A stretch of DNA of 64,000 nt from Smaragdicoccus niigatensis DSM 44881 = NBRC 103563 (GCF_000380645.1 NZ_AQXZ01000017.1:186001-250000), one strand, 5' to 3'. Positions 53,171 through 62,711 are shown, counted from the stretch's first letter. Notes: generated by a model from the sequence alone, not told the origin. A program made the numbers and translations.

Positions 53171-54679
53171 CTACTGGGACGCCGCTCCGTTCTGCTCCGG
53201 TTCCGCGGCCGGGACCAACGGCACCGTCGGCTGGCTGGGCTTGCCGTTGAGAATGCCGGTGATGTCGATTCCGGTTGCCTGCAGACTCGTGATGACCCCG
53301 GCGATCGCCTGCGGTGAGATCCCGAGTATCGAGCCCATCGAGTTCTGTGCAGTTTCGGCGCTGCCGATGATCGAGATCTTGTCGATCGCGCGAACCTGCT
53401 CGGCCGTCTTGGAGGTCGCGTCGACGAGCGCCTGAAGGACTGCCGGGAGACTCTGGAGGTTCGCGGCCTTCTCGGTGAACGAGTTGAGCGCGTCGGCGAT
53501 CTGGCGCTTACCAGTGGCTTCGGCTTCGAGCATTGCGCGCAGACCGTCGGCCTCGGCTTGCTTCTCCGCCCGGACACCGTCCGCGACAGCGACGCGCTCG
53601 GCACGAAGTGCGTCGGCGGCGAACTTGCGAGCCTCGGCCTCGGCTTCACCGTTCTGTCGCGCCGCCTCGGCCTTCGCCTGCGCCAGCAGGATCGTCGCCT
53701 GACGTTCTCCCTCGGCGCGCGCGACGGCGGCCTGGCGGGCGGCCTCGGCGGGCGCAATGACATCAGCCTGCAAGGCGGCTTGGGCCTGCATCGCGCGCTT
53801 GCGCTCGACCTCGGTTCGGGCCTCGACACGGGCGGCTTCCGCCTGCTCGCGGGCGATGCCGACGTCTTTCGTCGCCTTGGCCTGCGCGAGCGGTCCGGCC
53901 TGGTCGGCCTGTGCGTTTTCGGCTTCGGTCTGGGCGCGGAGTCGCGCGAGTTCGACATCGCGGCGCTGGTTAGCCATGGCGATGGCGGTGTCCGCTTCGG
54001 CCTGTGCGACTGCACCTTCCTGCCGGGCCTTCGCCGACCGGATCTGCGAGTCGCGCTGAGCCTCGGCGGTGCCGACCTCCGCGTCCCGGCGCACTTCGGC
54101 GATGCGGCGCTGACCGAGCGACTCGAGGTAGCCGTTGCGGTCGGAGATTCCGGCGATCTTGAGGACGTCGACCTCCATACCGATCCGCGCGAGGTCGGTC
54201 CCGGCTTCCTCGACGACGCTTCGCGCGAGGGTCTCGCGGTTGGAGTTCAGATCCTCGATCGTCATCGTCGCGATGATTCCGCGAAGGCTTCCGGACAGGA
54301 TGTCGTTGATCTGCTTCTGCAGGGCATCCGGATCAGACGTCAGGAATCGCTGGACCGCCGTCTGGACCGCTTCGTCGGCTGATCCAATGCGCACCAGGCC
54401 GACGGCCTCGACATTGACCGGCACGCCGTTGTTGGACAGCGCGTTCTGCAGGTTGATGTTCACGTTGAACGGTTCGAGCGACATGACGTCGACACGCTCG
54501 ATACCGGGAATGCGCAACCGTGCACCACCACGTACGACCTTGGGCGCGCCGCGGCCCGTGAAGACGGCAACCTCGTTGGGCGGCACCTTGATGTAGTTCT
54601 TCACGTAGACCAGAGGCAGCACGACGAACACGATGAGTGCGCCGACGACGGCGAACCCGATGGCGATGATTGGGTTCAT
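53171..54679 (-). CDS. Flotillin-like SPFH-domain protein
   Basis: 502 aa. An N-terminal hydrophobic helix (IIAIGFAVVGALIVFVVLPLVYV) is followed by the SPFH/PHB domain (VPPNEVAVFTGRG, GGARLRIPGIERVDVMSLEPF, ALQKQINDILSGSLRGIIA). A long Ala/Glu/Arg-rich coiled coil follows (about 200-400), then a C-terminal oligomerisation part. This is the YqiK/FloT architecture: proteins that form membrane microdomains. It is downstream of the NfeD-like gene by 9 bp, the standard flotillin operon pair. Confidence 0.92.
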   Translation of the reverse strand: MNPIIAIGFAVVGALIVFVVLPLVYVKNYIKVPPNEVAVFTGRGAPKVVRGGARLRIPGIERVDVMSLEPFNVNINLQNALSNNGVPVNVEAVGLVRIGSADEAVQTAVQRFLTSDPDALQKQINDILSGSLRGIIATMTIEDLNSNRETLARSVVEEAGTDLARIGMEVDVLKIAGISDRNGYLESLGQRRIAEVRRDAEVGTAEAQRDSQIRSAKARQEGAVAQAEADTAIAMANQRRDVELARLRAQTEAENAQADQAGPLAQAKATKDVGIAREQAEAARVEARTEVERKRAMQAQAALQADVIAPAEAARQAAVARAEGERQATILLAQAKAEAARQNGEAEAEARKFAADALRAERVAVADGVRAEKQAEADGLRAMLEAEATGKRQIADALNSFTEKAANLQSLPAVLQALVDATSKTAEQVRAIDKISIIGSAETAQNSMGSILGISPQAIAGVITSLQATGIDITGILNGKPSQPTVPLVPAAEPEQNGAASQ

Positions 54680-54688
54680 TTCATTCCC

Positions 54689-55204
54689 TCATTCGATTTC
54701 TGGAACAGCGACGACGTGCACGAATTCGGTGTCGAGGTCGGCGATGTAGACCTTGGCGTGAGCGGGTAGTTCGACGTTTTCCGGGCTCTTGGCCTTGAGC
54801 CGGACCCGACTGCCGTCCGGGTCTGGCACGGACACCTCACCCCACCCGCCCACCGGGATTCGAATCTCGACGCGGGCGAGCTTGCCGAGGTAAGCAGAGC
54901 GACCGTAGTGCGAGTTCGACTGTTGCCGAGTCAGGTACGGAACCAGGAGCCCCCGCAGAATCGCGACGAGAAGGACCGCGCTGCCGACGCCGGCGCCGAG
55001 TTGGACCGGAACCGGGAGTTCGGTGAGCGCGATGACCCCGCCGCCGGCGCCGAAACCGAAGATCGCGGCGGCCAGTGTCGTGAGGCTCAGAAACGGCAGT
55101 CCGTCCGACACATGTCCGGAACCGCCGCCGACCTCGCCGAGGATCAGCGTCCCGACGAGTGCGGTGACGCCGATGATGAAACACAGCAGGAAAAGGGTTG
55201 GCAT
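54689..55204 (-). CDS. NfeD-like membrane protein with OB-fold tail (YuaF type)
   Basis: 171 aa from ATG 55204; the frame goes on to 55237. Three hydrophobic stretches (PTLFLLCFIIGVTALVGTLIL, TTLAAAIFGFGAGGGVIAL, QLGAGVGSAVLLVAIL) precede a soluble beta-barrel: SAYLGKLARVEIRIPVGGWGEVSV, RLKAKSPENVELPAHAKVYIADL. This is the NfeD2/YuaF pattern; such proteins cooperate with flotillins and affect membrane fluidity. It is the first gene of the pair. Confidence 0.87.
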   Translation of the reverse strand: MPTLFLLCFIIGVTALVGTLILGEVGGGSGHVSDGLPFLSLTTLAAAIFGFGAGGGVIALTELPVPVQLGAGVGSAVLLVAILRGLLVPYLTRQQSNSHYGRSAYLGKLARVEIRIPVGGWGEVSVPDPDGSRVRLKAKSPENVELPAHAKVYIADLDTEFVHVVAVPEIE

Positions 55205-55353
55205 GGACCGCTCGGTGGCTAGGGACTCGATGTGCAAACAAGATAGCGGCCGCGGAATTGATCATGGCGTCAGTCAAAAAGATGACAGTGTTCGACAACC
55301 CGAGAAACAGACCATGTGGAATTCTTTCGGCACCTCCGTCGGCACGGTACGCC

Positions 55354-55359
55354 TAGAAT
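55354..55359 (+). promoter_or_regulatory. Candidate -10 (TAGAAT), leaderless start at 55367
   Basis: The hexamer ends 7 nt before ATG 55367, with no ribosome site between. Confidence 0.45.
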
Positions 55360-55366
55360 ATGACCC

Positions 55367-56584
55367 ATGTCACGCCCGACGGTAGTGGTCAGCGGTGCTG
55401 GAATCGCAGGTCCAACGCTTGCGTACTGGCTCACGAAGAACGGCTACCGCGTCATCGTGGTCGAGATCGCACCGGGAATCCGACCCGGTGGGCAGACGGT
55501 TGATCTCCGTGGAATCGGCGGCGACGTCGTCGACCGGATGGGTCTGCTGGACCAGATGAAGGCCCGCGCAGTGGCGCAGAGCGGTGCTGCGTGGGTCCGG
55601 TCGGACGGCAGCTGGCGGGCCGAGATGCCGGTGACCGCCTTCCACGGAAACGGGCTGGTGAGCAAGCTCGAGATTCTTCGCGGAGATCTCGTCGACGTGC
55701 TGTATCAGGCGACCAAGGACAGCGTCGAATATCGGTTCAACGTCCGGATCACGGAGATCGATCAGGGCGTGGCGGGCGTGAATGTCACGTTGTCTGACGG
55801 ATCGCAGCTTCGTGCGGATCTCGTTGTCGGCGCCGACGGTCCGCACTCCGGCGTTCGACGACTGGTGTTCGGGCCCGAGGAACAGTTCGTGAAACCGCTT
55901 GGCGGTTACAACGCGTGGTTCTCCGCGCCGGACACGATCGGGCTCGACGGCTGGTATCTCACCTACCAGGCGCCCGGTGGGCTCAACGCGTCGATGCGCG
56001 CGACCCACGACCCGTCGATGGCAAAGGCGGGGCTTGCGTTCCAATCCGAGCCTCTCGATTACGACCGGCACGACGTCGACGCACAACGCCGGATTCTCGT
56101 CGAGCGGTTCACCGGCAAGGGCTGGGAGTGTGACGCTCTGCTCGAAGCTGCGCAGACCGCCGACGACTTCTACTTCGACGTGTTCGCGCAGGTCAAGATG
56201 CCGTCGTGGGCGCAAGGCCGGGTCACGCTCGTCGGCGATGCCGGTTATTGCGCCTCGCCGCTGAGCGGCATGGGGACCAGTCTCGCGCTGGTTGGCGCCT
56301 ACGTCCTGGCCGGGGAACTGGGGCCGGCGAGGGAGACCCTGAGTAATGAGACGGTCCACGCGGCATTCGAGCGATATGCCGCGGTCATGAGCCCGTACGT
56401 CGAAAACTGCCAGAAGCTGAACAACACGTTGGACCGTTTTGCGCCGATGAAGGAGTCCGACATCGCCGGCCAGGCCGCCGCCTACAAGTGGATGCAGAAG
56501 TGGCCGCTGCGACCGATCGCGGAGCGGATCTGGTTCAAGACCGCGGACTCGATCGACCTGCCCACCTACAACGGGCTCGCCTAG
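55367..56584 (+). CDS. FAD-dependent monooxygenase (PHBH fold)
   Basis: 405 aa. FAD Rossmann motif VVVSGAGIAGPTLAYWL at the N-terminus, GxD motif VGADGPHSGVRRLVFG (about 160), and the second FAD motif VTLVGDAGYCASPLSGMGTSLALVGAYVLAGEL (about 285). This is the class A flavoprotein hydroxylase family including TetX-like and aromatic hydroxylases; the PGGQTVDLRG part resembles TetX-related actinobacterial enzymes. Substrate unknown. Its TAG and that of the minus-strand acyltransferase share CTAG (56581-56584). Confidence 0.92.
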   Translation: MSRPTVVVSGAGIAGPTLAYWLTKNGYRVIVVEIAPGIRPGGQTVDLRGIGGDVVDRMGLLDQMKARAVAQSGAAWVRSDGSWRAEMPVTAFHGNGLVSKLEILRGDLVDVLYQATKDSVEYRFNVRITEIDQGVAGVNVTLSDGSQLRADLVVGADGPHSGVRRLVFGPEEQFVKPLGGYNAWFSAPDTIGLDGWYLTYQAPGGLNASMRATHDPSMAKAGLAFQSEPLDYDRHDVDAQRRILVERFTGKGWECDALLEAAQTADDFYFDVFAQVKMPSWAQGRVTLVGDAGYCASPLSGMGTSLALVGAYVLAGELGPARETLSNETVHAAFERYAAVMSPYVENCQKLNNTLDRFAPMKESDIAGQAAAYKWMQKWPLRPIAERIWFKTADSIDLPTYNGLA

Positions 56585-58725
56585 GGCGACGGTAGGAACT
56601 TGGCGATCTCGTCGGCGAGATAGGGGCCCAGCGACGCGGCGAAGGTGTCCGTCAGGTGGCTCGCGCCGTCTGCGTAGACGATCGCGCTGCCGATGATCGA
56701 CCGGCATCGCTGCAGGTCGCAGAAGATGTTCGTCAGGTCGATGAATCCGGCTTCGGGTGTGCGTGCCACCGCACTGTCCAGCGTCACCCGGGTGACTGCG
56801 GGCCCGCGTTCCATCGAGCAGTCCGTGTCGGCGGTGGTCGTCACGAGCTTGATGCATGCCAACGCATCTTCGGTGATCCGGGGAACATCACCGATGACGA
56901 CGAGTTTGGCCCCGGACGACGCGATCAACTTCTTCCACGCGTCTGAGACGGCGACGTCGTCGCCCGGATTCAGGCCTCGCCCGCCATCGATGTTGGACAA
57001 TGCGGCGTCGTAGAAGCCCGTGGTGAGGATGAGGTTGTACTTCCCGGTCGCGAGCTTTTCCAGCGTTGAATCCAAGCTCGGACACCGCCACGGGACACCC
57101 ACTCGGCAGCCTGCGCCGTAGTAGGTGTCGACCTGCCAACCGCGTGCTTTGGCGGTCTCCATCAGCGCATTTCGGAACATCCCCGCGTGACTGTCGCCGA
57201 AGAGGGCGATGCGGACCGCCCCATCGGTCGCACCGTCGTGGCAGGTCGGCATCACCGCCTCATCGACGTTGATGAAGCACTCCGACCACCAGATCTTGTT
57301 GTCTTCGCCGGCGTTGACCGGCGACGGGACGAGCGTGGTGTCGGTGAGTGGAATGCAGGTCGCCTTGGCGTAAACGGCTGCGGCGCCGAAGCATTGGACA
57401 CGGCTTCCGGGCTGTGCGGTCGCGTGCGTGACCGACTCCGCCGATCGGTCATCGAGCCGCTTCTGCACGACCACGGTGATGACGACCGCCGAGTACGCCG
57501 CAAGAAGGACGGCGGCGACCTTCACCGGTCGAGAAATCCGTACCTTTCCCAGGCGCCGACCCTTGCCGCTGAGCCAGCTCGACTTTCGGACCGGGTTCTC
57601 GACGCCATAGAAGCTCAGGAGGCTGGCGGCCGCGATGCCGGCAACGCAGGCGATGTAGTACACGGCGCTAGACCGATTGATCACTCCGGCAAGCAGGATG
57701 ATCACCGGGTAATGCGCCAGGTAGATCGAGTACGACAAGTCCCCGATGTAGTGACTGAGCCCGCTGGTCAGGATCGGTACATAGCGGTTGGGGTAGCCGC
57801 CTTCACCGACCGCGATCACCAGTGCGGTCGACAGCACCGGTGCGGCAGCCCACGGACCGGGAAAAGGCGTCCGATCGTTGATGAGCAGGACGCTTGCGAT
57901 GATTCCCGCAATGCCGGCCCAGGCGAGTATCGGCCGCAGCTGCCGCGGGATCTTCACGGTGGCAAATGACGCAACCGCGACAAGCACGCCGACGCCCAGT
58001 TCCCACGCGCGAGTGAGCGACGAGAAGTACGCCGCCGACGGGCTCTCGGCCGTCTGCACGATGGCGAGAATGAACGACGCTCCGCCGATGAGCGTGATTG
58101 CGACAGCGGTGACGCTGCGGTCGTACCCAAGGTGTCCGGTCACCTTGAGGAGCACGGTCATGAGAGCCAGCAGCAACCACGGCCAGACGGTGTAGAACTG
58201 CTCCTCAACGCCCAGGGACCAATAGTGCTGGAGTGGACTCGGCAGTTGGCTGCGCTGAAAGTAGTCCGTGTCCTGGAAGTACATCCGCCAGTTGCCCACG
58301 AAGAACAGCGCCCACAGGCCGTCGACTGCCGTGCGGACGCCGCGCGACCATCCGAGTGCCAGGGGAGCGAGCGTGCACGTCACGAAGATCGTGGTGACCG
58401 CGGCCGGAATGATCCGTTTGATCCGTCGCTTGTAGAACCCGATCCACGAGATCGTCTCGGTCCGGGCGTGCTCGCGCAGGAGTAGTCCGGTGATCAAGTA
58501 GCCCGACACGACGAAGAACACGTCGACGCCGACATATCCGCCTTGTGGCCACTTGAACAGGTGGTTGGCGACGACCACGAGAACCGCGATGGCCCGCAAC
58601 CCCTGGATGTCCAGTCTGAGTGCATTCGTGCTGGGGTTGGGTGATGTGGTTTCGGAAGGACCGGCGGTGGGCAAGTGGCGGTGATCCGGCACCGACCACA
58701 GGGTGCGAATGATCCGGCTCTTCAC
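56581..58725 (-). CDS. OafA/YrhL-type acyltransferase with C-terminal SGNH domain
   Basis: 714 aa. Residues about 38-400 are an acyltransferase-3 membrane domain: RLDIQGLRAIAVLVVVANHL, VGVDVFFVVSGYLITGLLL, FYKRRIKRIIPAA, YWSLGVEEQFY, with about ten helices. After an extra helix the extracytoplasmic C-terminal part is SGNH: ALFGDSHAGMF (Ser), LILTTGFYD, GDVPRI and YADGASHLTDTF (Asp/His). Such fusions O-acetylate extracellular polysaccharides or peptidoglycan, taking acyl from the cytoplasm. It may modify the exopolysaccharide or wall glycan. Confidence 0.93.
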   Translation of the reverse strand: MKSRIIRTLWSVPDHRHLPTAGPSETTSPNPSTNALRLDIQGLRAIAVLVVVANHLFKWPQGGYVGVDVFFVVSGYLITGLLLREHARTETISWIGFYKRRIKRIIPAAVTTIFVTCTLAPLALGWSRGVRTAVDGLWALFFVGNWRMYFQDTDYFQRSQLPSPLQHYWSLGVEEQFYTVWPWLLLALMTVLLKVTGHLGYDRSVTAVAITLIGGASFILAIVQTAESPSAAYFSSLTRAWELGVGVLVAVASFATVKIPRQLRPILAWAGIAGIIASVLLINDRTPFPGPWAAAPVLSTALVIAVGEGGYPNRYVPILTSGLSHYIGDLSYSIYLAHYPVIILLAGVINRSSAVYYIACVAGIAAASLLSFYGVENPVRKSSWLSGKGRRLGKVRISRPVKVAAVLLAAYSAVVITVVVQKRLDDRSAESVTHATAQPGSRVQCFGAAAVYAKATCIPLTDTTLVPSPVNAGEDNKIWWSECFINVDEAVMPTCHDGATDGAVRIALFGDSHAGMFRNALMETAKARGWQVDTYYGAGCRVGVPWRCPSLDSTLEKLATGKYNLILTTGFYDAALSNIDGGRGLNPGDDVAVSDAWKKLIASSGAKLVVIGDVPRITEDALACIKLVTTTADTDCSMERGPAVTRVTLDSAVARTPEAGFIDLTNIFCDLQRCRSIIGSAIVYADGASHLTDTFAASLGPYLADEIAKFLPSP

Positions 58726-58887
58726 ATCTACTCCAGCGGCCGGTTACGCCCCACCTACGCAGCGGATCGGCCTGATTGCGAGTATTCGCTCGGACGTTTG
58801 CCGAGGTCGCGCAATCATCCGAATCGCATTGGGCTGTCATGTGATTGGCGTACGCACAAAGTGCACGAATCGGACAGTCAGGCGTTT

Positions 58888-60117
58888 TCAGCCCGTGATC
58901 TCCCGACCAATCAGCCGTCGCGCGATGATCCACTGCTGGAGTTCGTTGGCGCCTTCGAAGATCTCGAGGATCTTGGCATCGCGGTACATCTCCTCGAGTC
59001 GGAAGGTTTCGCCGGTCTCGCCGACCTCCCGCGAGAAGCCTGCTGCGCCGTGAATCTGAATGGCTTCCCGGACGAGGTCGTTGGCCAGGCGGGTGCCGTA
59101 GGCCTTGGCCATCGCGGCCTCTGGTTCGGCGGTGGCGTCACCGGTGTCGAGAAGCATCGCTGCCTTTTGATAGAGGCTGCGTGCGCATTCGATTTCCGTT
59201 GCGCGTTGGGCCATCTGGAACTGCCAGTGCTGCATCGCGCCGAGTGGCTTGCCGAAGACGTGGCGGGTCTGGAGGCGGTGGACCGCAAGGTCGAGCGCAG
59301 CCTGTGCGACCCCGACGCCGGCCGCGCCGATGCCGATGCGTCCACGTACCAATGCGGACAACGCGACGGACATGCCACGACCCGGTTCACCGAGAACGTT
59401 CTCTGCCGGGACATGGACATTCTCGAGGACGATGTCGGCAGTGATCTGACCGCGGTGACCCATCTTGCGGTCCGGGGTACCGATCCGCACGCCAGGACTC
59501 GTCAGGTCGATGAGCAGCATGTGCGCGCGCGTGCCGTCGCGGCCCGCCCGCACCAGCATCGACACCCAGCCGGCGACCACGCTGTTGGTGATCCACCGCT
59601 TGCGGCCGTTGACGATGTATCCGCCGTCGGCCTCTTCGGCGTACGTGCCGAGTCGCTCAGCGGTGAGGTCCGAACTTGTATCGGGTTCCGTGGTGGCGAA
59701 GGCAAACGCCTGCGTGCCCGACACCAGATCAGGAATGAGTCGTTCGCGAAGTGCCGGGCTCGCGTGACGCAGGGTGGCTGGGACGAGGATGCACTGGCCG
59801 TCGTATACGCCCGCGATCGAGGACGACTCGTAGGCGATCTCTTCGGTGACAGTGCAGGTCCCGAGCATCGGATACTCCAGTCCGGCGCCGAACTCGGATG
59901 TGAACGGGACGCCAAACAGTCCGTCGGAGGCGAGTCCGCGGAAGGCCTCCCAGCAGAAACTGTCGGCTGTTTCCTCGCGTGACCCGATGTCGCGTGCCCA
60001 CGGAGCGAGATGCCGACTCACCGACGCACGAGCCCGCGCGCGGAGTTCGACCGTCTCCTTCGGCAGGAAAACGTCGTGTGACATGCGGTCTTGGGTACGG
60101 GGGATCGGTGTGGCCAT
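58888..60117 (-). CDS. Acyl-CoA dehydrogenase
   Basis: 409 aa from ATG 60117 with GAGGAG upstream. The three ACAD domains are clear: N-terminal helices, middle beta domain with AFAFATTEPDTSSDL and RKRWITNSVVAGW, and C-terminal helices with RHVFGKPLGAMQHWQFQMA, QIHGAAGFSREV and the ending EGANELQQWIIARRLIG. The catalytic base is probably Glu in the FEGANE segment. It oxidises an acyl-CoA at C2-C3 using FAD. The divergent TetR and shared operator imply induction by an acyl-CoA or related compound. Confidence 0.94.
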   Translation of the reverse strand: MATPIPRTQDRMSHDVFLPKETVELRARARASVSRHLAPWARDIGSREETADSFCWEAFRGLASDGLFGVPFTSEFGAGLEYPMLGTCTVTEEIAYESSSIAGVYDGQCILVPATLRHASPALRERLIPDLVSGTQAFAFATTEPDTSSDLTAERLGTYAEEADGGYIVNGRKRWITNSVVAGWVSMLVRAGRDGTRAHMLLIDLTSPGVRIGTPDRKMGHRGQITADIVLENVHVPAENVLGEPGRGMSVALSALVRGRIGIGAAGVGVAQAALDLAVHRLQTRHVFGKPLGAMQHWQFQMAQRATEIECARSLYQKAAMLLDTGDATAEPEAAMAKAYGTRLANDLVREAIQIHGAAGFSREVGETGETFRLEEMYRDAKILEIFEGANELQQWIIARRLIGREITG

Positions 60118-60131
60118 GGCGGCACTCCTCA

Positions 60132-60180
60132 GAATCGGACGATCGTTCGAATTTATGATAATCGAACAGTCGTCCGATTC
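60132..60180. promoter_or_regulatory. TetR operator: 19-bp inverted repeat
   Basis: GAATCGGACGATCGTTCGA and its partner at 60162-60180 match at 17 of 19 positions around an 11-nt AT-rich centre. It covers the promoter regions of both divergent genes. Confidence 0.85.
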
Positions 60181-60182
60181 GA

Positions 60183-60188
60183 TAGAGT
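60183..60188 (+). promoter_or_regulatory. Candidate -10 (TAGAGT) of the TetR gene
   Basis: It lies just beyond the operator and ends 7 nt before GTG 60196; the right operator arm would cover the -35 position, implying autorepression of a leaderless transcript. Confidence 0.5.
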
Positions 60189-60195
60189 CATTTGC

Positions 60196-60783
60196 GTGGA
60201 GAGCAGCGATACCAAGGCCGCGCGGACTCGGCGACGCATCCTGGACGTGTCCGCCCGAGAGTTCGCCGAACATGGATACGGGGGCGCGAGTCTGCGTCGA
60301 ATTGCCGCCGCGGCGCAGCTTCAAGTCGGCAGTCTGTATTTCCATTTCCGCACGAAGGATGAGCTGGTTGCCGCGACGCTCATCGACTGCATTGAGTCCG
60401 CGCGAGCGGCCGTGAAGAACGCAATCGACGCGGTTCCGCCCGAGGCGTCAGCGGCTGATCGGCTCCGGGCTGCGATCCGCGGTCATCTTGACGCGCTGCA
60501 CGCGAGCGACGACCGTGCCGCTGCCATCGTCCGGATGGTCGAGACGCTGCCGCCGGACCTGCGTGCCGAGCAGGTTCCGCACGAGCGGCGTTTTGCCCAG
60601 GTGTGGAACGAGGCGTTGGAGCGAGGGCGGCGTGCCGGCGTGGTGCGTACGGACATCAACCCGCGGATTCTCCGCGACCTCGTGATTGGGGCGTTGAACA
60701 GCACGTCGACCAACAATCCGGCGGCGAACAAGGACTTTGCGGCGATCACCGAGGCGATGCTGAAGTTGATCCGGCCGGAGTGA
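60196..60783 (+). CDS. TetR family transcriptional regulator
   Basis: 195 aa from GTG 60196. The N-terminal HTH is typical: RRRILDVSAREFAEHGYGGASLRRIAAAAQLQVGSLYFHFRTKDELVAATL. The helical C-terminal ligand domain (about 60-195) resembles the TetR_C type with FAQVWNEALERGRRAGVVR. It probably represses the divergent acyl-CoA dehydrogenase and itself. Confidence 0.93.
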   Translation: MESSDTKAARTRRRILDVSAREFAEHGYGGASLRRIAAAAQLQVGSLYFHFRTKDELVAATLIDCIESARAAVKNAIDAVPPEASAADRLRAAIRGHLDALHASDDRAAAIVRMVETLPPDLRAEQVPHERRFAQVWNEALERGRRAGVVRTDINPRILRDLVIGALNSTSTNNPAANKDFAAITEAMLKLIRPE

Positions 60784-60813
60784 GACTTCTCGGCCCTGAT
60801 CTGCGAAGATAGA

Positions 60814-60887
60814 TGGAGCGGGTGACGGGAATCGAACCCGCACAATCAGCTTGGAAGGCTGAGATTCTACCATTGAACTACACCCGC
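60814..60887 (-). tRNA. tRNA-Gly (UCC)
   Basis: On the minus strand acceptor GCGGGTG pairs with CACCCGC, anticodon loop CTTCCAA gives TCC, T-loop GGTTCGATTCC, discriminator T, and an encoded CCA. Confidence 0.95.
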
Positions 60888-61044
60888 AAGGCACGCGGCA
60901 TCTGAGGGATCGCCACTGTTGCCGTGTGCGAGATCGACTGTACATAACCGTCCGGCGAAAGTGGAAACCGGATTCCCGCGAGTCGAGACACCAGCCCGGT
61001 TACCGGTCCAGGCAAGGATCGTGCAAAGATTCTTGGGGCATTAA

Positions 61045-61125
<81 letters not shown>

Positions 61126-61184
61126 CATCGTCGACAGCCGGTCAACCGGCAGGCAGATCCAGTACGTCACATGAGGAGCATTCG

Positions 61185-62534
61185 GTGAAGAGCACCGTCG
61201 AGCAGCTGAGCCCCACTCGCGTCCGCATCAACGTCGAGGTGCCGTTCGAGGAGCTGAAGCCCGAGTTCGACAAGGCTTACAAGGCGCTCGCACAGCAGTT
61301 CCGCATCCCGGGCTTCCGTCCGGGCAAGGCTCCGGCGCGCATCATCGAGGCCCGCGTCGGCCGCGGCCCGATTCTCGAGCAGGTCGTCAACGACGTGATC
61401 CCGAACCGCTACAGCCAGGCCGTCACCGAGGGTGACGTCAAGGTCCTCGGCCAGCCGGACATCGAGATCACCAAGATCGAGGACGGCGAGCTCCTCGAGT
61501 TCACCGCCGAGGTCGACATCCGCCCGGAGATCACCCTCCCGGACTACTCCGAGGTCACCGTCACGGTGGACCCGCTGACCGTCACCGACGAGGACGTCGA
61601 GGAGGCGCTGACCAACCTGCGTCGTCGCTTCGGCTCGATCGTCGCCACCGAGCGCGGTGCCACCAAGGGTGACATCGTCACGATCGACCTGTCGGCCACC
61701 GTCGACGGCGAGGACGTGCCGGAGGCGGCCACCGAGGGCATGTCGCACGAGGTCGGTTCGGACCAGCTCATCGACGGCCTCGACGAGGCGCTCGAGGGTC
61801 TCGCGGCAGGCGAGTCGAAGGAGTTCACCACCAAGCTTCTCGCGGGCGACCACGCCGGCCAGGAAGCCACCGTGACCGTCACCGTCGGCACCGTCAAGGA
61901 GCGTCAGCTTCCCGAGGCCGACGACGACTTCGCTCAGGAAGCCAGCGAGTTCGACACGATCGACGAGCTCAAGGCAGATCTGCGCACCCGTACCGAGCAG
62001 TCGAAGAAGATGGCTCAGGTCGGTCAGATCCGCGAGAAGGTCGTCGACCACCTCCTCGAGACCCTCGACATCCCGGTCCCGGAGGCTGTCGTCAAGGCCG
62101 AGACCGACGAGCAGATCCACAACCTGGTGCACCAGTTCGAGCACAACGACGAGCTGCTGAACCAGCTCCTCGAGGGCCAGGGCAAGACTCGTGAGAGCTG
62201 GGAGGCCGAGGTTCGCGAGGGCGCCGAGCGCGCCGTCAAGATCCAGCTCCTGCTCGACGCCATCGCTGAGGCCGAGGGCACCCAGGTCAGCCAGGACGAG
62301 CTCACCACCCGCATCCTCATGCAGGCGCAGCGCTTCGGAATGAAGCCTGAGGAGTACATCGCGGAGATCCAGAAGGCTAACCAGCTCGGTGCGGTCTTCG
62401 CCGACGTGCGCCGCGGAAAGGCTCTCCAGCAGGTCATCGAGCGCGTCACTGTCACCGACACCGACGGCAATGTGGTGGACCTCGCTGCAGAGGCCTCTTC
62501 GGAGGACGAAACGCAGGCCGAAGAGGCCGAGTAA
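61185..62534 (+). CDS. tig: Trigger factor chaperone and prolyl isomerase
   Basis: 449 aa, GTG start with GAGGAG upstream. Domains in order: ribosome-binding N-domain (about 1-115, with FRPGKAPARIIEARVG, the FRxGxxP signature), FKBP-type prolyl isomerase domain (about 160-245, GDIVTIDLSATVDGE), and the helical C-domain arms (about 250-430). The tail is acidic (SSEDETQAEEAE). It binds nascent chains at the ribosome exit. It is upstream of clpP1P2 as in other Actinobacteria, with a hairpin between. Confidence 0.97.
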   Translation: MKSTVEQLSPTRVRINVEVPFEELKPEFDKAYKALAQQFRIPGFRPGKAPARIIEARVGRGPILEQVVNDVIPNRYSQAVTEGDVKVLGQPDIEITKIEDGELLEFTAEVDIRPEITLPDYSEVTVTVDPLTVTDEDVEEALTNLRRRFGSIVATERGATKGDIVTIDLSATVDGEDVPEAATEGMSHEVGSDQLIDGLDEALEGLAAGESKEFTTKLLAGDHAGQEATVTVTVGTVKERQLPEADDDFAQEASEFDTIDELKADLRTRTEQSKKMAQVGQIREKVVDHLLETLDIPVPEAVVKAETDEQIHNLVHQFEHNDELLNQLLEGQGKTRESWEAEVREGAERAVKIQLLLDAIAEAEGTQVSQDELTTRILMQAQRFGMKPEEYIAEIQKANQLGAVFADVRRGKALQQVIERVTVTDTDGNVVDLAAEASSEDETQAEEAE

Positions 62535-62572
62535 AGCCTGCTGACCAAGTAGGTTTGCGGAAGAACTCGTTC

Positions 62573-62583
62573 CGCTCTAAGCG
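62573..62583. promoter_or_regulatory. Candidate ClgR box (CGCTTAGAGCG on the minus strand)
   Basis: The 11-mer fits the CGC-N5-GCG ClgR pattern as I recall it (CGCYNANRGCG). It is centred about 59 bp upstream of a likely clpP1 transcript start near 62637, a usual place for an activator. Confidence 0.5.
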
Positions 62584-62587
62584 AAGT

Positions 62588-62617
62588 GAGGCGGTGCCGG
62601 GATTCCGGTGCCGCCTC
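62588..62617 (+). terminator. Hairpin after tig
   Basis: A 13-bp stem (GAGGCGG, two G-T wobbles, CCGG) with loop GATT lies 53 bp after the tig stop. It may separate tig from clpP1 transcription. Confidence 0.7.
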
Positions 62618-62711
62618 ATCTGGTTAATGTGTGTATCGAGGCGGTGCTTCTACAAGCACCTCAAGGCTTTTGAACAGCCTCAATCAGCTCCATGGAAGAA
62701 GGCGGGTATCG

